DNA from: Candidatus Bathyarchaeota archaeon
Lineage (GTDB): Archaea; Thermoproteota; Bathyarchaeia; 40CM-2-53-6
NCBI GenBank assembly: GCA_005888635.1
Contig: VBAW01000018.1
Span: 30,526-94,525 of the forward strand
Length of the DNA stretch: 64,000 nt
Reading direction: 5' to 3'
Shown: one piece after another, positions 35,892 to 44,976 of the stretch
Numbering within the stretch: position 1 is the stretch's first letter
Layout: each line of letters opens with the position of its first letter
Position numbers and translations under genes: made by a program
Notes under the pieces: model-generated
The model's database searches: none
What the model was told of the DNA's origin: nothing
What the model saw: only the letters and a program-made list of their open reading frames with translations

Positions 35892-36079
35892 TGCAGAAGT
35901 TTGTTGCAACTCTAGTTCTGACCGACCCAGAAACTCGCTCACCAGCAGAAGCACTTCGGCAATCGTCGAGGCTGTGGGCAATACTCCTATATCTCAGCTC
36001 CAGCAAGACCAGGTCTCACGGAATAAACGATCTGCCGGTGAGCTGACATAGCTCGAAGGCAATCCGGTAGGAGTCCTGA

Positions 36080-37039
36080 ATGGGCCAAAAGATCAAGAGA
36101 GAGAACAGCTTTGATACGCTTCTCAATCAATCACTTGACAAGCAGGCGCATGGTAGGCCTACAGCAAGATACGCTGGCAAAGCCGCTAGCAGGATTTGGC
36201 CGCGGCGTCATGTCCGTCTCACTCTCTCACTGACCATTCTCTTGGTAATTGGGCTGGGAGCATCTGTCTGGGCCTGGCAGAACGGCATCTGGTTCCCCAC
36301 GTCTAGTCCCAACGGTCTGAGGGCCGTGCTGATCGACGGGCTCTCAGTGAACAACCCTGATCCGTCATTTACCGACAATGTGACGAGGACACTCTCTTCA
36401 GTCGGGTATACGGTTGACTACATCGGTCCAGACAAGTTCACAGTGGATACTCTTGCAAATCTTCCCTCTCAAGGGTACGGTCTTGTGATCATACGAGCCC
36501 ATACAGCACACTCAGCTATCATTACCTCCGAGCCCTACACAAGCTCCAAGTACGTCTTCGCACAGCTCGCCGGCCACGTATCTCCCGCCACGATAGGGAC
36601 CCCAGTAGAATATTTCGCAGTCGAGGCGCAGTTCATTAGCAGCGAATCTCATGGACGGTTCCAGAATTCGATCATCGTATTGATGGGCTGCGGCGATCCG
36701 GGTGACCGAGAGACTTTTGGCGCAGCCTTCGCGGACAAAGGAGCCGGCTACCTAATAGGATTCGACAATTCAGTGAGCGCCCAGTTCACGGACTCGGAGA
36801 CCTCGACGCTCGTGTCGGCTCTCGCTCATGGAAACACTGTACAGGAATCCGTCAATCTAGCCTCTAACGCTGACCCCGTATACCGTGGACAATTCGGGTT
36901 TGTTGTAGCGAGCAGTATCTTGCAACAGAGGACAGTCAATCTTCTCTCCGAACTATCCCTCTTCGCGATTTTCTTCATCATACTTGTGTTCGGCCCACTA
37001 TCCGTATTCCTAGTTCCAAAGCTACTTGCCAGACGTTAG
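36080..37039 (+). CDS. Membrane-anchored caspase/CHAT-like protein
   Basis: 319 residues with membrane helices at about 48-66 and 293-314 and a large domain between them. That domain has the clan CD peptidase pattern: a hydrophobic strand ending in His ('GLVIIRAHTAHS', His141), then a hydrophobic strand ending in Cys ('SIIVLMGCGDPGD', Cys204). After it come 'ETFGAAFADKGAGYLIGFDN', 'DSETSTLVSALAHGNTVQES' and a helix, which is the layout after the catalytic Cys in CHAT/caspase-fold proteins. A proteolytic role is inferred. With two anchors the domain should face outside if both ends are cytoplasmic. It stands downstream of the second solute-binding protein. Confidence 0.6.
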   Translation: MGQKIKRENSFDTLLNQSLDKQAHGRPTARYAGKAASRIWPRRHVRLTLSLTILLVIGLGASVWAWQNGIWFPTSSPNGLRAVLIDGLSVNNPDPSFTDNVTRTLSSVGYTVDYIGPDKFTVDTLANLPSQGYGLVIIRAHTAHSAIITSEPYTSSKYVFAQLAGHVSPATIGTPVEYFAVEAQFISSESHGRFQNSIIVLMGCGDPGDRETFGAAFADKGAGYLIGFDNSVSAQFTDSETSTLVSALAHGNTVQESVNLASNADPVYRGQFGFVVASSILQQRTVNLLSELSLFAIFFIILVFGPLSVFLVPKLLARR

Positions 37040-37168
37040 GGACTCGCGACTCCTACAAGAATCGATTGTTCGACACGTACTATCCCGCTAGGCGATCATT
37101 CGCTAGCATCCACCTTTGCCGAGACACCGGTGGCCCCGAGGCAGGGTCTTCAATCGCGACTACTAATG

Positions 37169-37390
37169 TTAGGGATAGTGAAATTGTCCTTCAGGAACAA
37201 TAATTCTGGCTTGCTTCTCTTCTCCAACTCCTCCTAATGCCTCCAGTATCAACAGAACGAGGCCGATTAGGAAGATGATCACACTAATGGGACGGTAACC
37301 AACTTGATAAAAGTACAGAATCGCTCCTGAAGTCATCAGGAGAAGCGACACACTCGTTACGATATTATCCACATATCTCGACCATTTCAT
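37169..37390 (-). CDS. Small two-helix membrane protein
   Basis: Unknown function, 73 residues from the ATG at 37388-37390, which has a GAGGG ribosome site about nine bases upstream. A GTG at 37417 would add nine residues. Helices lie at about 8-29 ('IVTSVSLLLMTSGAILYFYQ') and 34-52 ('ISVIIFLIGLVLLILEAL'). The tail ends in 'IIVPEGQFHYP'. It is divergent from the DRG GTPase gene. Confidence 0.55.
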   Translation of the reverse strand: MKWSRYVDNIVTSVSLLLMTSGAILYFYQVGYRPISVIIFLIGLVLLILEALGGVGEEKQARIIVPEGQFHYP

Positions 37391-37547
37391 CGGCGAGCAC
37401 CCTCGGAATGCTAACACGCTCTATTCCGCTAGGTTTCCTCAGTCTTGAAATTTGCCTATTGGCTAGTGATCCCTTACTTTGAGCCAGGGAGTAAACTTGA
37501 CTATGTCCGATTGCGCAACACTTGTGCAAGAATGAAGGTAGGATAGT

Positions 37548-38636
37548 ATGGGTCTTCCTGAAAAGATCAAGCAGATAGAGGAGGAGATGAAGAAGACCCA
37601 GATCAATAAGCACACCGAGCATCATATCGGACTATTGAAGGCGAAGCTTGCCAGAATACGGGCGGAACTTGAGGCTTCCACTTCGAAGGGTGGGGGTCCA
37701 GCTTTTGAGATTCGCAAAGGCGGGGATGCCACTGTTGTCCTGATCGGTCTCCCCAGCGTTGGCAAGTCCACTATCCTCAATCGTCTGACGAATGCGAAGT
37801 CGAAGATTGCTGCCTACGCGTTCACGACGCTAACTGTAGTCCCGGGAATATTGCGATACAACGGCGCTGACATTCAGATTCTCGACCTCCCGGGAATTAT
37901 CAGCGGTGCCTCCTCTGGGAGAGGGAGAGGGCGCAGAGTCCTCTCTGTGGCACGTAACGCTGACCTTGTCCTGTTGGTCCTGGACGTTTTTCAGCCAGGT
38001 CAAGTAGAACTGTTGAAGCGTGAGCTTCACGAGATGGGTATTCGAATCAACCAGAAGCCACCCGATGTGGTGATAACAAAGTCCGGCAAAGGAGGGCTAG
38101 CCCTGACAACCAGCGTCAAACTGACCAAGCTCTCTCAGGCCACAGTCAAAGGGATAGCAGAGGCGTACGGGCTGACCAATGGCAGCATTCTGATCCGTGA
38201 AGACATCACGGACGACCAGCTCATCGACGTCTTAACTGGGAACAGAAGATACGCTTCAGCACTCGTCGTCCTTAACAAAGTGGACCTCGTCAACGAGCAG
38301 TACCTTGCTGTCGTGAAGAGACAAGTTGGAACTGATTTCGTGCCCATATCTGCCGAGAAGGGTCTAAACATTGACCTGCTTACCGAACGAATATGGGAGA
38401 CGCTGGATTTCAAAAGGATCTACCTGAAGCGTCCAGACGGAGAGCCTGATTTCGAGAAGCCTCTCATACTTCCCTCCGGATCAACTCTGCGGGATGTCTG
38501 CAAGAAGGTTCATCCCCGATTCGTGGAGGGTGCAAAGTATGCTCTCGTCTCAGGGTCCAGCGTGAAATATGGAGGGCAAAGGGTGGGACTGGACCATATC
38601 CCAAACGATCAGGACATAGTAACCATTATGAGATGA
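37548..38636 (+). CDS. DRG-type OBG-family GTPase with TGS domain
   Basis: 362 residues, normal for archaeal/eukaryotic DRG proteins, ribosome-associated GTPases involved in translation. The N-terminal helical region has 'KHTEHHIGLLKAKLARIRAE'. G1 is 'LIGLPSVGKSTILNRLT', G3 'LDLPGIISGASSGRGRGRR' with the glycine-rich OBG loop, and G4 'VVLNKVDL'. A C-terminal TGS domain starts near residue 295 ('IYLKRPDGEPDFEKPLIL'). All motifs are intact. Confidence 0.95.
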   Translation: MGLPEKIKQIEEEMKKTQINKHTEHHIGLLKAKLARIRAELEASTSKGGGPAFEIRKGGDATVVLIGLPSVGKSTILNRLTNAKSKIAAYAFTTLTVVPGILRYNGADIQILDLPGIISGASSGRGRGRRVLSVARNADLVLLVLDVFQPGQVELLKRELHEMGIRINQKPPDVVITKSGKGGLALTTSVKLTKLSQATVKGIAEAYGLTNGSILIREDITDDQLIDVLTGNRRYASALVVLNKVDLVNEQYLAVVKRQVGTDFVPISAEKGLNIDLLTERIWETLDFKRIYLKRPDGEPDFEKPLILPSGSTLRDVCKKVHPRFVEGAKYALVSGSSVKYGGQRVGLDHIPNDQDIVTIMR

Positions 38637-38701
38637 ACAGCGGGGGATTCTTCCATCTCCATTAACCGGTAGACTTTTGAGACGGAGAAGGCGAAACCCA
38701 A

Positions 38702-40282
38702 TTGCTAGTCAGACTTGTGAAAAACCAACCATCCAAAGGCCCTGAAAAGGCATCACGATCCAGCATCAAGACCCTCCTCGTAGTAACTCTAGTGGCTTTG
38801 ATCGCAGCAACCGCCTGGTCAACGGGCTGGATTCCATTCCTGCCAGTTGCCCACGCCCAAGGCGTTGCGAAAGTGGCGGTCAACCCTTCCAGCATATCGA
38901 GCTTGGCACTTGTTCAAGGCACCACCTTGACTTTTCAAGTGAGCGTCATCGATTCACAGCCATTCAGCGGCTTCCAAATCGCACTACTCTACAATCACAG
39001 CGTACTGCAGTTCCAAGGATTGGACATCTCGGGAGGGGTCTTAGGCAACGATGCAGTCTTTTCTTCGGAGTGCGTGAACGGCACAGGTCCCTATTGTTTT
39101 CCTGACTCAAGGTTTGATGGCATCGGAGTTGTAAGCGTTGATCTTTTTACTGACTCCGGTCTCAACACAACAGCGTCAAGTGGGAAGCTGTTCAGCGTCA
39201 CCTTCACTGTCGTAAACATGGGCTTCTCCTCGATACACATTGTATACGATGTGCTTGTAGCCTTGAGTGCCAGCGCTCCACTAGGATTGATATTCATACC
39301 TGCAGTTCCATACGACGGATACTTCACGAACATTGATTGTCCAGCCGCAAGTGGAACTCCATGCAAACCACCGACCGTATCCTTCAATCCTCCACCGAGC
39401 CCGATTGCAAATCAACCCGAGTTTTTCAACGCCTACGCAGTATCGCAGAATCTTAACGGCAGGATTTCACAGTACAATTGGACATGGACGATGGGCCTAG
39501 AGCAGCGCTATTACAATAGCCCTGCTCAAGGGAGTTTGACACCATCGACGAATATCACAATCACATTTCCGGATCCTGGTCCGTGGGTGGTGACTCTCAG
39601 TGTGCAAGACAATTACGGAGCTAGAATCTATTATGTGCTGACCATAGATGTTCATCAAATTGGGGTCTCAGTTTCAATATTCTATACGGATCCCGACATG
39701 CATCCCCTACCATCCGATTCGGATGGAAATCCGATGGTCAATGCGATCATCACTGGCGGTATTCTAAGGAGCATGACCCCCGGCCACGTCTTAGCTTGGG
39801 TCAACGTGACAAACACTTCCGGGTCACCGCTGAAATCGCTCAAGTTGAATGTGACGCTTCCCCTTGACTGGGCGGTCAATCCTGCTTGGTTGCCAGCCAA
39901 GGGAGCGATACACGTCTACTACGCTAATACGACGGATCTCGCGACGAATCCGGAGATCACACAGCCCTCAACAATCACTGTTTCAACAGGAAATCCAATG
40001 TTAGTCCAGGTAGAAATACAGAGCTTTAACGCGACCGTCATGGGGCATCCACTATTGACTGCTGAGAGCATTCTGCTATCGGTCAAGCTGAGCTACACTC
40101 TGACCGGGACAACGCAGTCAGCCATGAGCTATCCGCGAAACTATAGTAGCACAGCTTCTCTGATGGTTTGGACTGGTCCAGAATTCACAGGCAACGATGC
40201 GGCTGGCCAAGGCTCGTTCTTCTTCAGAGTGTTCGCGGAGAGTCTGGGGCGGCATGGAATACGTGGGGTCACGGTTGTTTAA
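38702..40282 (+). CDS. Secreted surface protein with cohesin-like and PKD-like domains
   Basis: 526 residues, TTG start, signal/anchor helix about 22-45 ending 'PVAHAQG'. Residues ~50-195 look like a cohesin-type beta sandwich: 'VNPSSISSLALVQGTTLTFQ', 'SGFQIALLYNHSVLQFQG', 'GKLFSVTFTVVN'. Residues ~210-320 look like a PKD domain ('FPDPGPWVVTLSVQDNYGAR'). A further beta-rich region follows. No C-terminal anchor is clear. Probably a cell-surface binding or structural protein. No dockerin partner is seen in this window. Confidence 0.7.
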   Translation: MLVRLVKNQPSKGPEKASRSSIKTLLVVTLVALIAATAWSTGWIPFLPVAHAQGVAKVAVNPSSISSLALVQGTTLTFQVSVIDSQPFSGFQIALLYNHSVLQFQGLDISGGVLGNDAVFSSECVNGTGPYCFPDSRFDGIGVVSVDLFTDSGLNTTASSGKLFSVTFTVVNMGFSSIHIVYDVLVALSASAPLGLIFIPAVPYDGYFTNIDCPAASGTPCKPPTVSFNPPPSPIANQPEFFNAYAVSQNLNGRISQYNWTWTMGLEQRYYNSPAQGSLTPSTNITITFPDPGPWVVTLSVQDNYGARIYYVLTIDVHQIGVSVSIFYTDPDMHPLPSDSDGNPMVNAIITGGILRSMTPGHVLAWVNVTNTSGSPLKSLKLNVTLPLDWAVNPAWLPAKGAIHVYYANTTDLATNPEITQPSTITVSTGNPMLVQVEIQSFNATVMGHPLLTAESILLSVKLSYTLTGTTQSAMSYPRNYSSTASLMVWTGPEFTGNDAAGQGSFFFRVFAESLGRHGIRGVTVV

Positions 40283-40416
40283 GGTCCGATTCATGAAACC
40301 TGGATTTCCTAAGATTTGCTGGTATGAAACCGATCTGGGAAGATGTCGACCGTCAATCGTCTCGTTTCACAATCGTGTCTATGGGACGATTTCGACACTG
40401 ATAATCGCATATATCT

Positions 40417-40690
40417 CTAGGATTTCTGGTCTCTTTTTCCGAGGCTGAATTCGTCATGAATTGATCTAACGGCTTCAGGTCCATCCTTTTCGCGTGTTAC
40501 GAACGATATGTCGTATTCTGACGAGCCTTGAGCCACCATGCGCACATTGACCTTTTTTCCCTGCCACGGCTCCGAATACTCTTGCCGCGACCCCGGGTGT
40601 GCCTTTCATACCTGATCCAACGACTGCTATGATGCAATCGTCTCTTTCCTCAAGAGGGCTTAGATCAGTTTGAAGTCTGTTTGTGGAATA
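40417..40690 (-). pseudogene. Decayed aspartokinase C-terminal ACT domain
   Basis: On the minus strand about 45 residues read 'CIIAVVGSGMKGTPGVAARV' and on to 'FGAVAGKK'. A frameshift at the A6 run (40553-40558) is needed, after which the next frame gives 'VNVRMVAQGSSEYDISFVTR' and 'AVRSIHDEF', ending in TAG at 40417-40419. This is the ACT-domain end of aspartate kinase. No kinase domain precedes it; the upstream sequence is an unrelated zinc-ribbon gene whose 3' end it overlaps. It is a gene remnant left by deletion or rearrangement. Confidence 0.75.
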
Positions 40691-41415
40691 TCCGCTCGGA
40701 TCATGCTTCCGCTGCTGCCGTCAATGATGGCGTTGTAGCTTTTTCCCTTGTACTCGTATTGTAGGAACCAGAGTGGTGCGTGAAGATAGGTGGGCTTCTC
40801 AATGCTGAAACTTGTGTCGAACCGTGTTACTTGGTCCACTTCCTGTTTCAGGAGGAATCTTTGGTTCTCCTCAACTTCATTTTTCGCTCGAATGACAGCT
40901 TCATCGCTGTCTAGTTCGCTATTCAGAAATTTTGCCTGAGGCTCTATCTTGGTGAAGTCGAAGGGTATCTTGCCTTCAGCCGGCACTCTGTAGTCCCGGG
41001 TTGGGAAGTCCGCGGCCTTTCTTCCTAAGACCAGCCAGTCGTACTGGTTCTGGATTGTCCCTTTTCGTGGTGTGGGTGGTGAGATTCTTTCGAGCATTCC
41101 TTCGTATGTGCTGGTGGCGGTGAGGTGTACTAGCCAGAAGGGAAGGTATCTGAGTTCTAGCATAGTGACCTTGCTTCTCTTAGCAAGGTCTCCTGGTTTC
41201 ATGAATCCGGACCTCATCCAGTCCTGTAGATCCTGAGTAATTCGTGCGTTGTTGAGGTTGTTGACTATGAGGCTGTGCTGGAGCTGAAATGGAGCGTTCG
41301 CACCCACAACAGACGTATAGCCGCAATATCTACAAGTAGCCACTAGCTCGCCCGGAGATAGATTGAGCTGGGCTCCGCAATTCGGACATTTGATCTCTGA
41401 AACAATCTGAGACAT
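40660..41415 (-). CDS. Zinc-ribbon protein of unknown function
   Basis: 251 residues. A zinc ribbon at the N-terminus ('KCPNCGAQLNLSPGELVATC' then 'RYCGY', residues ~9-33) is followed by about 200 residues. The body contains 'ELRYLPFWLVHLTATSTYEG' and 'THLHAPLWFLQYEYKGKSYN'-like strands, which recall soluble beta domains that pack against zinc ribbons in archaeal proteins. No membrane helix or catalytic motif is visible. It is divergent from htpX. Confidence 0.6.
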   Translation of the reverse strand: MSQIVSEIKCPNCGAQLNLSPGELVATCRYCGYTSVVGANAPFQLQHSLIVNNLNNARITQDLQDWMRSGFMKPGDLAKRSKVTMLELRYLPFWLVHLTATSTYEGMLERISPPTPRKGTIQNQYDWLVLGRKAADFPTRDYRVPAEGKIPFDFTKIEPQAKFLNSELDSDEAVIRAKNEVEENQRFLLKQEVDQVTRFDTSFSIEKPTYLHAPLWFLQYEYKGKSYNAIIDGSSGSMIRADIPQTDFKLI

Positions 41416-41491
41416 GGCCAGGATTTTCCTCTTCTTCTGGGCTAGAATTAAAGAAGGGCCGGATTAAGTTCTCTAGGATCGGAGATGGATC

Positions 41492-42541
41492 ATGGCGGGA
41501 CTTGGGGCCTTGAAGCGTACGATGAGCTTCACGATCATCCTAGTATTCGCCATATTTCTGGGTCTTATCACTCTGATCTCCGTCTTCTTCATCTCAGACC
41601 CCGTCACAACACTGGTTCTGAGTCTGACTGGCGCCTTCTTCATAATTCTGCTGCAATATCTGATCGGTCCTGTCATAGTCAAAGCTACTAGCCGGCTCCA
41701 CTATCTCGCTCCTGGTGAGAACCGATGGCTGGAGACGAAGGTTTCCCAGATGGCGTCAACGTCTGGCATTCCAATGCCACGATTAGCCATTTCGCCAGAC
41801 CCTACGCCGAATGCGTTCGTGTTTGGCCGGACCCAGAAGAGCGCTACGCTGGCGGTCCATCAGGGATTGCTCCAGCGCTTGGATGAGGACGAGATCGAGG
41901 GTGTTATTGCTCACGAGCTTGGTCATGTCAAGCATCGTGACTTTATCGTTGTTACAATGATCTCAGCCATACCGTTGGTCGCGTATCTTATCGCACGGTC
42001 TGTCCTCTGGGGAGGCTACGTCAGCGGGTATGGCGGTCGGGGGTCTAATCGGAACAATAGTGCCGGGGCGCTGATAATCATCGCCGTCGTTGCTTACGTC
42101 GTCTATATCCTGACAACATTGCTGGCTTTGAGGCTGACGCGTCTGCGCGAGAGCTACGCCGACGCCTACTCCGCATACCTGACAAAACAGCCCAGAGAAT
42201 TAGAGAGCGCTCTGACCAAGATAGCTTACGGATTGTCCTTGGCTCCAGGCGAGCCGCATGGTGCTAGAGCCTTCTTCATTGAAGACCCGGCGCAAGCAAA
42301 ACAGGATGTGGCACAGATAATGGATCAGAAGTCAAAGTACGATTTGGACCATGACGGTGTCCTGAGTGAGCGCGAGTTGGAGATGGCTATGGAGGCTGAA
42401 GCCAAGTCGAACTGGCGGAAGGCGGCTCAACTCTTCATGACCCACCCGCCCACCTACAAGCGGATTCTCATGTTACGAGAGATTGAAGAAGAAATGAACA
42501 CAGGAACTTTTCAAGAGTCAAACATCTACAATCATGTCTGA
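41492..42541 (+). CDS. htpX: HtpX-like M48 zinc metalloprotease with EF-hand insert
   Basis: 349 residues. Membrane helices at about 13-33 and 39-62 and later at 152-170 and 191-212 surround the catalytic site. The zinc motif is 'VIAHELGHVKHRD' (HELGH at 141-145), with the third ligand Glu220 in 'RESYADAYSA'. The protein degrades damaged membrane proteins. Residues 284-295 form a perfect EF-hand loop (Asp284, Asp286, Asp288, Ser292, Glu295). It lies in a helical section before 'FMTHPPTYKRI', where family members normally have a short variable loop. This suggests calcium binding. Confidence 0.93.
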   Translation: MAGLGALKRTMSFTIILVFAIFLGLITLISVFFISDPVTTLVLSLTGAFFIILLQYLIGPVIVKATSRLHYLAPGENRWLETKVSQMASTSGIPMPRLAISPDPTPNAFVFGRTQKSATLAVHQGLLQRLDEDEIEGVIAHELGHVKHRDFIVVTMISAIPLVAYLIARSVLWGGYVSGYGGRGSNRNNSAGALIIIAVVAYVVYILTTLLALRLTRLRESYADAYSAYLTKQPRELESALTKIAYGLSLAPGEPHGARAFFIEDPAQAKQDVAQIMDQKSKYDLDHDGVLSERELEMAMEAEAKSNWRKAAQLFMTHPPTYKRILMLREIEEEMNTGTFQESNIYNHV

Positions 42542-42621
42542 CCAGAGTTTCGCCTCCGCTTACCAGTCCAACTACAATAGTACTATAAACAAGGGATAGT
42601 CTGAGGTTTGTTGAATCTGCA

Positions 42622-42996
42622 ATGAATCGTGTTCCCTGGGCGCCTCTCAACGGCAGCGTTTTCCTAATAATTCTCGGGGGGCTCATCCTGGCATCACTCC
42701 TCACCGGGCTAAACATTTTCGCAGTCTTTCCCTTGGTCTTTACGTTCTTCGGAGCGTGGATGATCGTTGAAGCATTTGTTTTTCCTCCAGCGAACTCGTA
42801 TGCTCCGCCCAGGATAATGGTGGTAGGCTGGGGTGCTCTGATGACCGGTTTCGGAGTTCTCTTGCTTGTCTCGTACTTTGCCGCTATACTGTTGCCTGTC
42901 GTGTTCGCGGTGATCTTGATCGTCGTGGGAATAGCTGGTGTCGGCTACAGTTTCAGAAAGTCAAGTCCCGGCACGCCGAAGACCTCCACGTCCTAG
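42622..42996 (+). CDS. Small multi-spanning membrane protein
   Basis: Unknown function, 124 residues with about four hydrophobic helices (12-30, 31-50, 66-86, 90-112) and a short polar tail. ATG follows TATA-like ACTATAAACAAGG by about 35 bases. The stop is 3 bases before the UbiE-like gene, so co-transcription is likely. Confidence 0.6.
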   Translation: MNRVPWAPLNGSVFLIILGGLILASLLTGLNIFAVFPLVFTFFGAWMIVEAFVFPPANSYAPPRIMVVGWGALMTGFGVLLLVSYFAAILLPVVFAVILIVVGIAGVGYSFRKSSPGTPKTSTS

Positions 42997-42999
42997 CCC

Positions 43000-43710
43000 G
43001 TGTTTGACCCTAAGGCGCGGTATGTCCGGAGCCTCTTCTCAAAGGTCCCGTTAGAATACGATATTCTCTTGAGCCTGCTTTCCTTCGCGCAAGATAGGCG
43101 ATGGCGAGCCTATGTCGTAGACCACACCAGACAGAAGCTCAATGAACGGATACTTGACGTGGCTACCGGGACTGGGCTTTTGGCCGCTGAGTTCGCTAGG
43201 ATCGTTTCTCGCGACGGGTTTGTCGTTGGCGTGGACCTTACACTCTCCATGCTGAAGACCGCCAGGTGGAGGTTGCAAGCAAGGAACGTTGGAGAGAGGG
43301 TTGACTGGGTCTTGGCCCGGGCTGAGAATCTTCCGTTCCGTGATGATTGTTTCGGATCTGCCTCCATCAGCCTCGCCCTCAGAAACGTCTCCAGTGCCCA
43401 GATGACTTTTCGAGAAATGTCACGCGCCACGGTCCCGGGCGGAGTCGTCATATCATTGGACTTCGCTCGTCCACACAGCCGCCTCTTCCAGATCTTCTAC
43501 TACGACTATCTCCTCGGTCTCTTCCCATTCTTCGGCCGAATGGTTTCAGAAGCTTGGGGCAGGACATTGTCCTACTTGGGCCGATCTATCTTGAGAGCGA
43601 GAACCGGAGAACAGATTGCGAATCTACTGAGGGAGGAAGGTCTCGTTGACGCAGTGTCTGTCCCCTTGACCGCCGGAATTGTCTGTGCAGTCTACGGAAA
43701 GAAGCCGTGA
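43000..43710 (+). CDS. UbiE/MenG-family C-methyltransferase
   Basis: 236-residue SAM-dependent methyltransferase of the ubiquinone/menaquinone biosynthesis group. 'YDILLSLLSFAQDRRWRAYV' is the family N-terminal signature, 'RILDVATGTGLLAAEFAR' binds SAM, and 'GVDLTLSMLKTAR' and 'SASISLALRNVSSAQMTF' are also typical. GTG start. Methylation of a demethylmenaquinone-like quinone is likely, which fits respiration with heme O synthase elsewhere in the window. Other substrates are possible. Confidence 0.85.
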   Translation: MFDPKARYVRSLFSKVPLEYDILLSLLSFAQDRRWRAYVVDHTRQKLNERILDVATGTGLLAAEFARIVSRDGFVVGVDLTLSMLKTARWRLQARNVGERVDWVLARAENLPFRDDCFGSASISLALRNVSSAQMTFREMSRATVPGGVVISLDFARPHSRLFQIFYYDYLLGLFPFFGRMVSEAWGRTLSYLGRSILRARTGEQIANLLREEGLVDAVSVPLTAGIVCAVYGKKP

Positions 43711-43720
43711 GACACTATTG

Positions 43721-43999
43721 TTATCTCCTGCGTTCGGTTGGATTCACGGCGCTCGGGTCCACGTATCGTTGTGGTGGTGGCAGAGGTGGGCGAGATTTGC
43801 CTCTGAAATATCGTTCCAGAATCCATCTGATGACCACATACACTATCGAAAAACCGATGATGTATTCGACTATCGCTGTGACTGCTCCTAGCCAGCCTGA
43901 GTTGTAGAGATTCAGTTCTATGTCCACACGGCCTTGCAATTGCAAGAAAGCGAGAGTAAGTATCGCCGCCCAGACAGTCACCCTCTCTTTAGTATCCAT
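43721..43999 (-). CDS. Small membrane protein
   Basis: Unknown function, 92 residues from the ATG at 43997-43999; a longer reading from 44056 adds 19 residues. Helices lie at about 8-24 ('VWAAILTLAFLQLQG') and 36-58 ('AVTAIVEYIIGFSIVYVVIR'). A Pro/Arg-rich C-terminal tail follows. It is convergent with the UbiE-like gene. Confidence 0.5.
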   Translation of the reverse strand: MDTKERVTVWAAILTLAFLQLQGRVDIELNLYNSGWLGAVTAIVEYIIGFSIVYVVIRWILERYFRGKSRPPLPPPQRYVDPSAVNPTERRR

Positions 44000-44159
44000 G
44001 TTCCGAAATTCCTGAGATGCTACTTGGCCCTTCGTATCTCCAAACCAAATCTGCATTGAACAGCTGGGTTCAAACTACAACACTCTCTATCATGTTCTCT
44101 CTCTGTGTGTCTGCGTCAGCGATAGTACGCAAACGCGATCGCTAAATAGGGTGAAGCTA

Positions 44160-44828
44160 TCAGGTCGTGCCGGTCAGGGCAGAAAAAACTCCGCTTGCGA
44201 AGAAGATGAGTCCGAAGGAGAGAAGAACGACTCCGGCTATCAGATCCAACAACCACCTCGGTACTCTCATCAGATAGTCGTAGGAGACTGCCGAGACGGC
44301 AATTAGGACGATGAGGCTCACGGCCGCGCCAATCAAGGTCCACTGGATATTGAACGCCCCAGCCGCCGCCAAAACGAGGCTCGCTTCAAACCCTTCGGTG
44401 AGAGTAATTGTTAGGACGGGGAGGGAGTTCGGGACGGAGAAGCGGATTGGTTGAGTTGAGTCGATTGCACCTTCCCGCTTCAGATCTTTCTCAATCACCT
44501 CTTTTCCCATTCGAGCCATCTTTTCTCTGAAGGACTTGTGCCTGAAAGCATACTTGATGAATCCACGCAGAAAGCGGCTTGAGAAGTAGAACAGAACTGT
44601 CGCCGTTGCAAAGTCGATGATGATGGCGGGAAGTAGGAGGAAGATCCGCCATACGACCAGGAAAGTGAGGATTGAGCCTAGTCCCCCAGCAATGACTCCG
44701 AAGAGGATGTTATTCCTCCCCAGTTGTTTTATCGTTGCAAGTGAAAGAATGGCAACTTCGCTTCCTTCAATCAGTATGGCCTTGAAAGCGAGGAGGAACG
44801 ATCCGATTATGATGACTGTATCAGTCAT
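44160..44828 (-). CDS. FTR1-like membrane permease (COG4280 type)
   Basis: 222 residues with six to seven helices. Two Glu-rich motifs in helices, 'ILIEGSEVAILSL' (Glu21, Glu24) and 'LTEGFEASLVLAA' (Glu145, Glu148), mirror the paired REGLE motifs of the iron permease FTR1. This points to metal transport, but the subfamily is uncharacterised. No ferroxidase or other iron-uptake gene is adjacent. Confidence 0.7.
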   Translation of the reverse strand: MTDTVIIIGSFLLAFKAILIEGSEVAILSLATIKQLGRNNILFGVIAGGLGSILTFLVVWRIFLLLPAIIIDFATATVLFYFSSRFLRGFIKYAFRHKSFREKMARMGKEVIEKDLKREGAIDSTQPIRFSVPNSLPVLTITLTEGFEASLVLAAAGAFNIQWTLIGAAVSLIVLIAVSAVSYDYLMRVPRWLLDLIAGVVLLSFGLIFFASGVFSALTGTT

Positions 44829-44976
44829 TCGGTTTCGATCCTTGCCCTTTTCCGCACGTTGCTGGCTCGATTCGAAAGCGTATGTCTTTAGAGTTTCTTC
44901 GCTTCTCAGCCAAGGGGTTCGGCTGTTTTTCCTCTCAAGGTTAAAGCCTCATTTCTGAGCCAGAGTTGGAAAGCAG

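Noticed and set aside
35852-36046. 64-residue frame overlapping the end of the second solute-binding protein
   Set aside because: No ribosome site, no motif; overlaps a conserved coding end.
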